Shown: in pieces, positions 19,441-28,746 of the stretch
Position numbering within the stretch: the first letter of the stretch is position 1
Layout: every line of letters begins with the position of its first letter
Assembly (NCBI GenBank): GCA_000151295.1
Contig: GG745367.1
Span: 268,047-296,792, forward strand
Origin: Allomyces macrogynus ATCC 38327
Lineage: Eukaryota > Blastocladiomycota > Blastocladiomycetes > Blastocladiales > Blastocladiaceae
Reading direction: 5' to 3'
Length of the DNA stretch: 28,746 nt
The notes under the pieces: model-generated
Seen by the model: the letters and a program-made list of their open reading frames with translations, nothing else
The model's database searches: none
What the model was told of the DNA's origin: nothing
Translations under genes and position numbers: made by a program

Positions 19441-20297
19441 CGTGCACGCATCATTGAAATGATTGAGAATGGGATTCTCGATAACCAGTTGGCCATGTTG
19501 GTGCTTGTCCACAGGCTGTTGTCACTGACGTTTCAGATTTCTAGTGTGTGGGACGACATTGCTGGCCTCAAAGCTGCCAAACAGGCCATTCGCGAAATGG
19601 TGATTTAGCCAATGCAGCAGCCAGACTTGTTTGCTGCAAGCTCGCTGCACTGGCCATCCAAGGGCATGCTGCTGTGCATGTTCCCCAGCATGTTCAGCCC
19701 CCACCAACACTCATTTTGGACCTCACCTTCCTCTCTGTGCACAGATTCGGCCCACCAGGCACTGGCAAGACCATGATCGCACAGTGCATTGCGTCGCAAG
19801 TCGATGCAACCTTTTTCTCAATCTTGGCATTGTCACTCACGTCCAAAGGTGAGATGATGGCGCGTGGCCTGTTCGCCATGTCGTGCACAGCCGAGTGTTG
19901 TGTTCATTGACAAGGTGCGCTCGCGCTCCCACGCGCTGGATGGGTGAAGAAGGCGATGATTGACACACGGGAATGGTAGTTTGATTTGCTCCTGACAAGC
20001 TGGTCCAAAGGCGAACAAGAGTCGTCGCGCTGGATCAAAGACCGAGTTTTTGGTCCAGTTTGAATGTATGGGCGGGGTTGGTGACAATGGTGTGGGAACT
20101 GACTGTGCGTACTGTGGTTTTAGGATGGTGCTGCGACTGACGCTGATGACCGGATTCTCATCATGGGCGTGACCAACCAGTGAGTTCTGCCCAACCCCAT
20201 TGAACCCGTGCACCCACACCACTGACTGGAGCTGGCTGCTGTCCGCCTCTAGCCCACAAGAACTCAACAAAGCCGCGCGCCATTGCTTCAAAAAACG
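19441..20297 (+). pseudogene. Decayed fidgetin-like AAA ATPase with intron traces
   Basis: Conserved pieces of a fidgetin/FIGNL1-type AAA domain follow in the right order on the plus strand: ARIIEMIENGILDN, then [25 protein letters not shown] joined to FGPPGTGKT (Walker A), [13 protein letters not shown] with [14 protein letters not shown] (Walker B region), ESSRWIK, and DGAATDADDRILIMGVTN with PQELN. Between them are GT-AG segments in plausible intron positions, so it is a decayed genomic copy, not a processed one. Breaks include a TAG at 19606-19608 where the family has Trp, loss of the four codons around Trp-Val-Gly-Glu after SLTSK, a frame slip before QPSVV, another after SSRWIK, and Lys instead of the catalytic Walker B Glu. 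Fidgetin-like proteins remodel microtubules or act in DNA repair; this copy cannot. Confidence 0.82.
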
Positions 20298-20681
20298 GTC
20301 AGGCTGTCAGTGGCCCGCGCGGATGTCGAGTTTCATGAACAATGGGTGGAGAGGCCATGGACGTAGATAAATGACAAGGGATAGCGATTTTCAGAGTCGT
20401 TTGGTTGGTTGACAGTTCAAGTTTTGGGCCACATGAGCACCATGCAGAGACTGTCCACCCAGCCGCATGGCCAGCGCTCCAGGTGGAGAATGTGCGCGCG
20501 CTCACGGCATATCCAGAACGTCATGATAGCGTGTGGGGTGATTGCCAACTCGACGTGGAGGTGGTGTTGTGAACCCAAAACAAAACTGCTTGTGCTGGCC
20601 TCCACAGTCCACCACATGACTCACTGATCCACCAGCTGCCACACACCCCACACTGCCACACCCAGTGCCAAACACCCACCA
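20298..20681. other. Degenerate tail next to the SET gene 3' end
   Basis: No intact gene is seen. The interval probably holds the eroded C-terminal part of the fidgetin-like pseudogene, but the family's later motifs cannot be placed with confidence. The last 90 bp before the SET gene stop are CpG-poor and rich in CCACA-type words. Confidence 0.45.
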
Positions 20682-23124
20682 TCAATTCACCATCTCACGA
20701 CACCCTTCCGCGCCGCACTCGCACTTAAAGAACACAGGCGCGTCAGCCGCCCCATTCGCCACAGCTGCGCCATGATCCTGCCCAGGCAAAGCTGGGATCC
20801 CACCTGTGTAATCAAACGTGAGCTCCTCACCCATTGCAATGTCGCAGCGCGTAAAGAAGGCGACGCGGTGGAAGTCGAGGTTGTGCGAGTCGTAGAGCAC
20901 AATCGCCTGCACAAGGTTCGGTGAGCAGCTAGAGAGTATGGAGAGGATCCATTAGGAGTGGAGGAGGGGGAAATCGTTAGTTAGGGCGTTTGGCACGCGG
21001 TTCAGGCGCAAAACGGGGGAAAAGAGGGAATGAGCGAAGAAATGGGTAAAAATGAACGGCTTGAGAAGAAGTGGGGCCAGGCGATAATAAATGCAAGGAA
21101 GACGACCAACTGTGCAGGAAGACGATCCAAAACACGGGCAAGGCGGCTAAAACGCGTCAAAGCGGAACAAAATTGCAAGAAAGAACAGGGGCGAGTTAGG
21201 ACCAAGGGATAACGTTTCATTGAGGCATACAGCGCCCAGAGGCAGGACTCATGGCGAACAGGCCGTCCAGCAACCCATCCAAGGCCCTGTCCACTCGTCC
21301 ATCATGGTTTCGATTATTTTGTGAAAGAAGAAAGTCAAAGACGATGGACGTGTGGTCCAGGCCGCCCATCCAGGGCAGGACCAGCAGTGTGTACTTCATG
21401 GTCCGAAAAAACAGTCGGAGAACCCTCAATTCGAGTCGAAATAGAGTCCCGCTGGACATGACCTCGTCGGTCGTTATGAGAGGAGAAAACCGAAGGCAAG
21501 GGAGGCCAGGAACACGAGCGGAGAAGATCAAAGCAAAACGGAAAGCCAAACCAGTGCAGAAACGCGTACGAGTGGTTCAAGAACCGCGCCAAGTTACCCT
21601 TCTGCGCCGTATCAATCATGTACTGCTGCCCTTCCCGTGTAAAGTAGTCGAGTTCAAACAGGTAGGCCGAGTTGCGCACCGTCGTGACGTGCAGCACCTC
21701 ACCAACATACTGCGCGACAAACGTGCCCCTTGGAATTGGTGCCGTCGCGTAGACGCCCCACCCCTTGTGCGGCATAAACTTGAGCCCAACCTGGATCGAG
21801 ACGGGCCCGCGCTGCACGACGCGCAATGGGCACGTGGCCATGTCACACATGCAGTTGGAGTTGCACTCGATCAGCTCAACCATTTCGTGTGCGGCCTTGG
21901 GCAAGACCCGTAGCTGCCCATTTGCCTTGTAGGGTGCGAGTAATGAGCGCGCGCCGCGTAGTTTCCCATCAGTCAGTTCGTCGAGCAAGGCCACACACTC
22001 GCACGGGACGATGCCGTTGTAGGAGAGCCGGCACTTGCCGTCACAGTCGCAACCCGCAAGAAATGCCGGGTCGGGCGCATCCACACCAGGTGCAAACGTC
22101 AAGTCGGTCACGTAGGTCCACGATTTGGGCGGCAGGCACTCGGGCGTGACACCGGTAAGGTCAATCTCGATCGAGGTCGCGGTTTCCTTTGCGATTTCGG
22201 CGCGGAACGAGTCGATTGCTACATTGCGACCAATGACGCAATTTTAAGGACGAATGACTCAGATTCAAACACCGTCGAATCCAGAATCCAAGAAAACGCA
22301 CTGTGCCGCTCCGTGTGATCGTCGCCAAACGGCCGCCACGCTTGCTTCACGGGCGTGCGGTTCAACCGACTGGCCGCCGGTGTCCCGTTCGCGCCAGTGG
22401 TGATCCCGTTCGCGCCAGCAGCGACCCCCTTCGCGCCGTTTGCATCCGCCCCAGACTCCGGCAGCCGCGCACGTGCCTGTGGTGGGGTCGTGGGCTGCTG
22501 AAATGTCGCCGCCGTGGATCCCGGGGACGCAGGCCGCGACGGCAGCTTGGACGTCGGGAGTCGCGCCTTGGGCGGCGAGTGAACGGGCTTGTGCCGTGCG
22601 TGTTTCGCCGGCCGTGCTGCTGCACGTGGCGCGCGTGGGGCGAGCACGACCACATCCCCGGGCTCGTCTAAGTCGTCGTCGAGAATCGGCGCGTGGGGCG
22701 CCGCAGGTGCGGGCGGGACTTGCGGCAGGGTCGGTGTGGGTGTTGGCGGTGGCGGGGAGGGCGACGGGTGCCGGCGCTTTTGCGGGAGGGCACGTGCGGG
22801 CGTGCGACGCGACGCGCCGGTGGGTGAGACGGGTGTCGGAACGGGTGCGGGGTGGACGGCCTGATGGAGAACGGGGGTGGTCAGACAAGCCGGTCCGTGA
22901 CCTGTTCCACACGCCCGACTGCTTGAACAGCTGCTTGGTCAAGAGCGGCTCGAGCACAGAATCGATTCATCGAGAAAACAGGCGCGCACATTGACAGTAT
23001 TGACAGCGGCGGGCGGCCGTGGCGGGAGTACGGGCAGCTCGTCCTCGCTATCCGAGGGCGGGATCTCAATCACGGTCGTGGTGCGCGCGGGCCGACTGGC
23101 GGTGCTACCGTTGGGCGGCGGCAT
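20682..23124 (-). CDS. SET-domain H3K9-type histone methyltransferase
   Basis: Four exons (23124-22990, 22860-22302, 22218-21570, 20928-20682) give 529 aa in frame. The N-terminus has a likely SUMO-interacting motif (TTTVIEIPPSDSEDE), then a long Pro/Ala-rich basic linker with no visible chromodomain. From about residue 288 a pre-SET domain shows all nine zinc cysteines (CDCDGKC, PCEC, ECNSNCMCDMATC). The SET domain follows with KGWGVYA, the split NLARFLNHS/CSPNL and GEELTFDYTG, and ends with a post-SET CECGAEGC. This is the Suv39/Clr4 class, which methylates histone H3 lysine 9 to build heterochromatin. Introns are 129, 83 and 641 nt; the last one cuts the NHSC motif. The start at 23124 has A at -3; an in-frame Met at 23328 would add 68 unconvincing residues. 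Confidence 0.9.
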
Positions 23125-23519
23125 GGTTGCAGGCGGTGACGGTGCAGGTACGGGCGGAGACGCGGTTTCAGGCGGGACAGGGACTGGACAACGACAGGTC
23201 GCGGGGGTGGCGAGACAGGCATATCGACAGCGACGGCCGCTCGAGGACGACAAAACGGACGACAACAAAGCCGAAGCGCTGCTTTGGACCCAAGCGCGAC
23301 AGGTCACGCCAGGTACGGTGCCCAACATGTGATCGCGACGCGCACATGAGAGACGCGAGACAACTTGAATATGGATCTCACCAAGCACCACCAGGTCGCG
23401 CCTGCTCGGCTGCTCCGGCCAGCTCCCGCGGTCGACCACACGACCCACGCTTACTCCACGAAGAGAAAAACGGTGGGAAATATATATGTGCACTACCTCG
23501 CGCTCACGCTCCGCTCCGC
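23125..23519. promoter_or_regulatory. Upstream region of the SET gene
   Basis: This 395-bp interval lies between the SET gene start and the stop of pyrroline-5-carboxylate reductase, both on the minus strand. It contains a short AT patch (gggaaatatatatgtgcac, about 23473-23491) that may be a promoter element or the 3' signal of the reductase gene. An in-frame extension of the SET protein up to 23328 is possible. Confidence 0.4.
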
Positions 23520-24501
23520 TCACTTCTTGCCCGCATCCTGCCGGTTCCCAAGCGTCGACGCGACTGTCGACGCCTCCTGAATCGTGCGCGCCAGCGTCGA
23601 CCGAATCTTGCCGTCCTCCATGGTCAGCAACCCGGCAATTGTGCACCCACCGGGCGTCGTGACCGAGTCCTTGACCATGGCCGGGTGGTTGCCCGTCGCC
23701 AGTACGAGCCGCGCCGCACCCACCAGCGCCTGCGCCGCCAATTCAATCGCCACGTCGCGTGGCAGGCCCATCATGACGCCGCCGTCGGCCAGCGACTCGA
23801 GCACGACGCAGGCAAACGCCGGGCCCGACCCCGAAAGCGCCGTGACCGGGTCCATGTGCTTTTCGTCGAGGAAACGGCACCGGCCCAAGGTCGCAAAAAT
23901 GGTGGATGCAAACGAGCGCAGTTCACTGGGGACAGTCGCGCGGCACGAGAGGACCGTCATACCCTCGCGGATCCGGCACGGCGTGTTGGGCATGGCACGG
24001 ATGACGTGCGTCGACGCCGGCACCCACGTTTGCAGTTGCGCGATCCGGACACCGGCGAGCAGCGAGATCAGGAGCTTGCCCTCGAGTGCCTCATGCATGC
24101 CGTCTTCCTCGACGAGCACCGACTGCGCGACTTGCGGCTTGGTGCTATGAGATGAAGAATGCGCGTCAGCACCGGTTTACTCTAGTCTTGGTCGATTTCT
24201 CGTGGCTCACGTACCAGAGAATCACGACCTGCGCCTCGCGGCACGCGGCCACGTTGCTCCCGCAGAATACTTGGATGCCGGTGCCGTACTGTGCGCGTAA
24301 CGCCGCGGCCGACTCGTCGCTCGTGACACAGGCGGTCACGGCCACGTTGCGCTCGGCCAACAGGCCCGACTCCAGCAGGCCCGTGAGAATGGCCTTGCCC
24401 ATGGTGCCGCAGCCGACAATGGCAATCTTGGAGATGGCGGGCATGGTGGTCGCGTTGGTGGTCGCGGTCGTGGTGGTCGAATTCCTGCTGGTGCTGGCCA
24501 T
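23520..24501 (-). CDS. PRO3: Pyrroline-5-carboxylate reductase
   Basis: Two exons (24501-24215 and 24144-23520) separated by a 70-nt gtacgt-AG intron give 303 aa. The enzyme reduces pyrroline-5-carboxylate to proline with NAD(P)H, the last step of proline synthesis. The Rossmann motif ISKIAIVGCGTMGKAIL lies near the N-terminus; IRAMPNTPCRIREGMTVL and DPVTALSGSGPAFACVVLE follow; the C-terminal signature HPAMVKDSVTTPGGCTIAGL is intact. The splice joins VIL(C) to TKPQVAQSVL, matching the family's ILxVKPQ segment. The 19 residues before the second Met (24444) are Ser/Thr/Asn-rich; I start at 24501 because of its strong CACCATGG context, but 24444 gives a more typical family start. It is divergent from EMC1 across 436 bp. 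Confidence 0.95.
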
Positions 24502-24937
24502 GGTGGTTGGAGGTGTTGGTGCTGCTGCGGGTGCTTTGGTCCGGAGAGAGGGTGGAGAACCGTCGCGCCGGCGTGGCGAGCCTACTTGTAGCCGCGAGAT
24601 GTGCTTGCGCGTCGCCGAGAGTGACGGTGTCAGCGCCGTCGTCGCGATCAGCGCCGTGGCGAACAACAATGGGCACTGTGAAAGTGGGCAACACGCGTGC
24701 GTCGACAGGTGCCGTGCGGTGGGTCTGGTGATCGCTGTTCACCGAGTCATGCCCACGGGACCGCGTCCACCTGCCACAGCCATCGCTGCCGCGTGCCTTG
24801 GCCAACCAGCGTGTCAAGGCTCTGCTGATCACGCCCACCGCAACTGTCGCCAACGACGACCAGCTCACGACGACGCGTGCGCTCGCGGCCAGCACGATCC
24901 GAGCTGTCAACGACGCGCGAGAACTTGCTGCAACACC
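24502..24937. promoter_or_regulatory. Bidirectional promoter, P5C reductase / EMC1
   Basis: A 436-bp interval separates two divergent starts. No TATA element is evident. Open frames run through it on both strands but lack any gene-like motif. Shared promoter use by the two genes is inferred only from the layout. Confidence 0.5.
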
Positions 24938-27800
24938 ATGGCCAGCCCACGCGCACCGGGTCGCGGTCTGCCGCGGCTGATCACGGCCGCGTTCCTCGTC
25001 GCCCTACTCGCCTCCGCCACACCCGCACACGCCGTCGACGCGGATTCTGTCGGCAAGCATGACTGGTATCCATCCAGCACCTTCAAGAAGCAATGTCCAC
25101 CTCGGCACGGCCCTCACCTGTGCATTTACTAGGCACCTGGCCATGATTGGCGCCGCCAAGGACGTTTACTGGGCTCCTGACACGGACCGCGTCGTGATTG
25201 CCAGCGACCAGGTCGTTGCGCTTGTGGATGCCGCCAACAAGGGCAAGCTGTGTATGTTGAGATCACGCTCGTGAGTTACGAAACGCTGTCAACAATGCGT
25301 CTGACGGGGAATATCGACCTTTCCCCCACTAGTCTGGCGCCACGTCCTCCCGCCAACGCAAAAATACCTCGCCAGTGCTGTCTGCGACGGATCGCGTCTG
25401 TTCACCCTGATCGGCTCGCCACTCGGCCCGGTCGTGCACGTCCTCAACGCGAACACGGGTCTCGTCACGGCGCAATCCGTTCTACAGCTCGCCTCCCCCA
25501 CCACCACCTCGACGTCCACCGTCCGGTGCACGCGCACCAACGAAGTCGCCCTTCACATTGACGGCACCGTCTACACGACCACCCTCGACACTGACGCCGG
25601 GACCCTCACTTCCCCGATCGCCATTGCCACCTCGGCCGCCGCCGCCACCTGGACCGGATCCCAAATCTTGGCCGTGACCACCCGCGACACTGAGATTCTC
25701 GTCAACGGCCACGCCGTGTCCGGGCCCGGCACGCACCCGATCCTCGCCGGGTGCAGCAAGAACCGCGCCGTCGTCTACCAGGCGCCCGACGGTGTGCGGT
25801 TTGCGCGCATCGGCAAGGACCTGTCCGTCGCGGTGCCGCAACTCGCGATCGAAGGGGAGAATGTCGAGTACCGCGCCGTGTCTGGGTCGTGCTTCGTGCA
25901 CGTCGCGCACCGTGGCGGGCGGCACCACCAGATTATCTCGCTCGAGACGGGGACAGTCGTCGCGCAATTGCCCGCGCCGCCTGCGGCCCCTGTCCGCCGG
26001 GACGCCAAGAAACGGCTCGTGGTTGCGGACCGCACCGGCGCACTGACCCTGGTGACTCCTGGGAACGACCAGGTCGCGACCACCGGTCCGCTCGATCCGC
26101 TGATGCGATCTGCGCGGCTGGTCGTCCCGTCGCCAAGTGATGCGCGTGCCCTGGTTGTCGGCGACGACGACAATGTACGTCTCGTCGACCTTGATGCGCA
26201 CGCCGTTCTCTGGACGCGGCACGAGGCCCTCGCGCACCTCGTCTCAGCCGTGATTGTCGATTTCCCCGCGGCCGCGTCGTGGGAGGCCAACGAGGAAGAG
26301 GCCGCGGGTGTCGTCAAACGGTGGATCGACCGGTACCTCGCGCACGCGGCCATGGTCGCTGACCCGCGCACGTGGGCCGCGCTCATCCGTGGTGATGAGG
26401 ACATTGCCGAGGCTGCGGATTTCGGCACGCGCAAGTTGCTCGTGGGCGTGTCGCACCGCGGACTTGTCTATGCGCTGGATACCCGTGGATACCGGACGGA
26501 TTCGCGCGCCGGGGATGATGTTGAGGATCATTTGGTCTGGGTGAAACGGCCGGGAATGGACGCGGACGATGCGGTCACGCGCGTCGAGATCGGGTCTCCG
26601 ACGGTCGGGTCGCACCCGGCGCACCTGATCTTCCATGGGACCAAGAGCACCATGACCATGAATCCGTTCGACCCAGAGGTCGTGGCCACCGGTGTCTCGA
26701 TCACTTCGGCCGTGGACGAGGTCCTCGGCGAGCAACTGCGCGCGCACGGCACGCAGGGTGCGACACACGTCTACCGCGTCGACGCGGCCGCCGGGATCGT
26801 GCGCGGGTTCATGGCCATTGCCGACGACGACATTGTCGTGCCGATCTACAACGTGACGCTGGACGGCAAAGTTGTCGCCTTTGCCGCGCCGCGCGTCGGT
26901 AAAGTCGCGTCGCTCGGTCGCGTCATGGGCGACCGGTCCGTGCGGTACAAGTACCTCGCCCCGCACGTGGTCACGGCCGTGACCGCGCCCAAGCCCGATA
27001 GGATTGCGATCCAGCTCGTCGATACGGTCACGGGCCGGATCGTCGCGCACCGTACCGTCGAGGGAGTTGATTCGACCAATTTTCCCGTGCACGCCGTGCG
27101 CGCTGAACACTGGACTGCCGTGGTCTACTGGAACGCCGGACCCACGGGCGTTGCTGGGTGGACCGTCGCGGTTCTTGAACTGTTTGCGCCCGACGCCGAC
27201 GCAGCCACGGCCGTCCTCGCGTCGGCCATGTACCCCGCGCGCCCGACCGTCGCGGCCGCCACGTTCGCCCTGCCGACGCGCGATACCATCACGGCCCTTG
27301 CCGTGACCGCGACGCGCAACGGGGTCGCTGTGCCCGACCTCGTTTTCACGACGTCCCGGTCCGTCGCGACCGTGTCGCGCCGGTTCGTCGACGCCCTGCG
27401 CGCGTCCGTGGCCGGGGACGAAACGGTCGTTCCGTACGGACCCGTCCTGCCGGCCGAGGACCGCGCAGTGCTCTCGCATGCGCGGCACGTCGTGGCCGAT
27501 CAGATCGTCACGGCGCACGCCGATTTGGAGTCGACGGCGCTCGTCTTGGCGTACGGATTGGACGTGTTCTGGACGCGCGTGCGCCCGTCGGGCGGGTTCG
27601 ATCAGTTGTCGGAAGGGTTTGCCAAGGGGACGTTGGCGGCGACGTGTGTGGGGTTGGTGGCCGCGACGGTGATTTCGCGCGCGATGGTACGTTACTGCGA
27701 GGGTGGACGGTCCGTGACGATAAATGGGGAATGAGGAACTGACTGTCTTTTCGTGCGTGTGTAGCTCAACAGCAAGACGCTGCGCGAGCAGTGGCTGTAA
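24938..27800 (+). CDS. EMC1: ER membrane protein complex subunit 1
   Basis: Four exons (24938-25065, 25133-25251, 25333-27686, 27765-27800) give 878 aa. EMC1 is the large lumenal subunit of the ER membrane protein complex, which inserts transmembrane helices. Residues 1-32 are a signal peptide (LITAAFLVALLASATPAHA). The mature start SVGKHDWHLAMIGAAKDVYW and the following VVALVDAANKGKLFWRHV match the family's VGKFDW and strand-turn-WRH opening of the beta-propeller. The C-terminal DUF1620 part ends with GLDVFWTRVRPSGGFDQLSE, a membrane helix (LAATCVGLVAATVISRAM) and a short cytosolic tail LNSKTLREQWL encoded by a 36-nt last exon. Length lies between the yeast (about 760) and human (about 990) proteins. 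All three introns are short (67, 81 and 78 nt). Confidence 0.95.
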
Positions 27801-28074
27801 TTGCCGACGTGTCGCGCGTGTTTGAGTAGCAGTTGATTTTGGTTTGATCACCGATCACATTTGCGCATCCCCTCACGCATGCCGGTCAGTGCGGCCGGGG
27901 CCTGTCATGTCATGTCCCATCTCCACCGACAGCAGTCGCTCTCGACGGTCGAAGCAAGATTGAACCGCCCAAATCTGTTCCCGTCCATCCCAAACAGACA
28001 AGACAAAGAACAATCATTCCTAATGCAAAGGTTGCCCCACCACCACGACCCTCCCTTCTCCACACACACGATTC
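27801..28074. terminator. Convergent 3' intergenic region
   Basis: A 274-bp interval between the EMC1 stop and the stop of the right-edge gene on the opposite strand. It is less GC-rich than the genes and contains AT patches (ttgattttggtttgatcacc) that could serve as 3'-end signals. No gene is seen. Confidence 0.4.
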
Positions 28075-28746
28075 TTACGCGAGCCACCGCGCAACCGCCC
28101 TCAACAACGGCACGTCCGCCGCATCACACGCGACCAAATCTGCGGCCAATGCCTCATCCGCGACCGGTGTCGGCCTCTCCATCCTCCTTCTCCTCACCTC
28201 CTTCACCTCCATCTCCTTGACCGGCTCCGGCGGCGGCTGGTAAAACTCGGCCGCGGCAATCTGCGACTGCGGCGCCTCCGCCACCACCCCCGGCCCCACC
28301 GCCGCGGAAGAATCCTTGCCCTCGTCGATCCCCGCAGCGGGGTCGTACTCCCACTCCTCCTCATTCTCATCCTCTTCATCTTCATCCTCCGGATCCATAC
28401 CCGCCAACTCGGCCCACGCCTTCGCGACCCCCGCGACCCTCGCCAATACCGCGCGCGCGTGCGCGGCCCACGCGGCCACCGGCACCCGTGGGGCCAAGAC
28501 CGCCAGGACGGCGACCGCGTGTCCGACAATCGGCGGCGGGACCCGCCCCGACGCTGCGTTCACGACCCGCGCGCGTACCACCACGTCAGCGGCATGCCCC
28601 GCCACGGGCCCGGGCATCGCGCGGTCGGCCGCATTCACCGCGGCAATCAACGCCGCATACGCGGGTCCCGGATTTGGGTACGTCGGTAACGGCGCGGCGA
28701 ATACGGCCGGAGACGCCCCACCCGGTGTGCTGATGGGTCGTGGAGA
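28075..28746 (-). CDS. Partial Ala-rich protein with acidic stretch
   Basis: A continuous minus-strand frame enters from the right edge and stops at 28075, so the start is outside the window; at least 223 residues are present. It begins with Pro/Gly-rich sequence (FAAPLPTYPNPGPAYAAL), then an Ala/Val-rich helical region (VVVRARVVNAASGRVPPP, AVLAVLAPRVPVAAWAAHA), then an acidic run (DPEDEDEEDENEEEWEYDP), and ends with a charged helix EMEVKEVRRRRMERP and a short hydrophobic tail. The helical part loosely recalls the SRA1/Sec31 C-terminal hairpin pattern (RxPPxVxxxxxxLxxxL), but that is weak. No function is assigned. Confidence 0.6.
   Translation of the reverse strand, partial: SPRPISTPGGASPAVFAAPLPTYPNPGPAYAALIAAVNAADRAMPGPVAGHAADVVVRARVVNAASGRVPPPIVGHAVAVLAVLAPRVPVAAWAAHARAVLARVAGVAKAWAELAGMDPEDEDEEDENEEEWEYDPAAGIDEGKDSSAAVGPGVVAEAPQSQIAAAEFYQPPPEPVKEMEVKEVRRRRMERPTPVADEALAADLVACDAADVPLLRAVARWLA

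Noticed and set aside
20410..20560. C-terminal part of the fidgetin-like pseudogene
   Set aside because: A weak resemblance (VENVRALTAYPE) to the region after the AAA core was seen, but it is too short and out of context to claim.
22265..22957. Alternative frame for the middle of the SET protein
   Set aside because: It could also splice to the SET exon at a gtgttt donor, but its peptide is Cys/Arg/Gly-rich and disordered, while the chosen frame reads as a normal Pro/Ala linker and uses a better gtgcgt donor in phase.
26244..27851. 535-codon minus-strand open frame
   Set aside because: It is fully antisense to the strongly supported EMC1 coding exon and is His/Arg/Gly-rich, as expected of a GC-rich antisense frame.
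1..28746. tRNA, rRNA, CRISPR, prophage or bacterial operon features
   Set aside because: Nothing consistent with these was seen; the window reads as eukaryotic nuclear DNA throughout.

Overview
This window looks like nuclear DNA of a fungus, probably an early-diverging GC-rich lineage; a zoosporic (chytrid- or blastocladiomycete-like) fungus is my guess, not a proof. The basis is very GC- and CpG-rich coding sequence, many short GT-AG introns (mostly 50-130 nt) that restore known protein families exactly in frame, and fungal-type gene content (Nrd1/Seb1-like termination factor, OPT oligopeptide transporter, Clr4/Suv39-type methyltransferase, EMC1). No bacterial operons, tRNAs, rRNAs or CRISPR arrays were seen.

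Layout, left to right: an uncertain ORF (32-736, -); a flavin-reductase-like protein (915-1627, -, 2 exons); a Nrd1/Seb1-like CID+RRM factor (2091-4836, -, 5 exons); a small FG-motif protein with a hydrophobic C-terminus (5782-6392, +, 2 exons); an A-rich tandem repeat between convergent genes; a single-pass membrane protein with a long Ser/Ala/Pro tail (6777-9156, -, 2 exons); a Cwc24/RNF113-like splicing factor (9661-10611, +); a 40-nt T run, an orphan terminal exon and a CpG-poor degenerate segment (10672-11540); an F-box-like protein (11495-12598, -); a 1.4-kb divergent intergenic region; an OPT transporter with 11 exons (14037-18131, +); a CpG-poor block holding a decayed fidgetin-like AAA ATPase pseudogene (about 18900-20690); an H3K9-type SET methyltransferase (20682-23124, -, 4 exons); pyrroline-5-carboxylate reductase (23520-24501, -, 2 exons); EMC1 (24938-27800, +, 4 exons); and the 3' part of an alanine-rich/acidic protein running off the right edge (28075-28746, -).

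The genes do not form one pathway. Shared themes are RNA processing (Nrd1/Seb1-like and Cwc24-like), membranes and the ER (OPT, EMC1, the type I protein) and chromatin (SET protein). The most interesting signals are islands of strong CpG depletion in an otherwise CpG-saturated sequence; a fidgetin-like pseudogene whose departures from the family are largely CpG-to-TpG/CpA transitions (as expected of methylation- or RIP-like decay); an unusual 5' splice-site preference (GTACG/GTGCG); and long introns that cut the SET catalytic motif and flank the exon encoding half of the Nrd1-like RRM. All gene models come from reading the sequence; splice sites are inferred from frame, consensus and family continuity.
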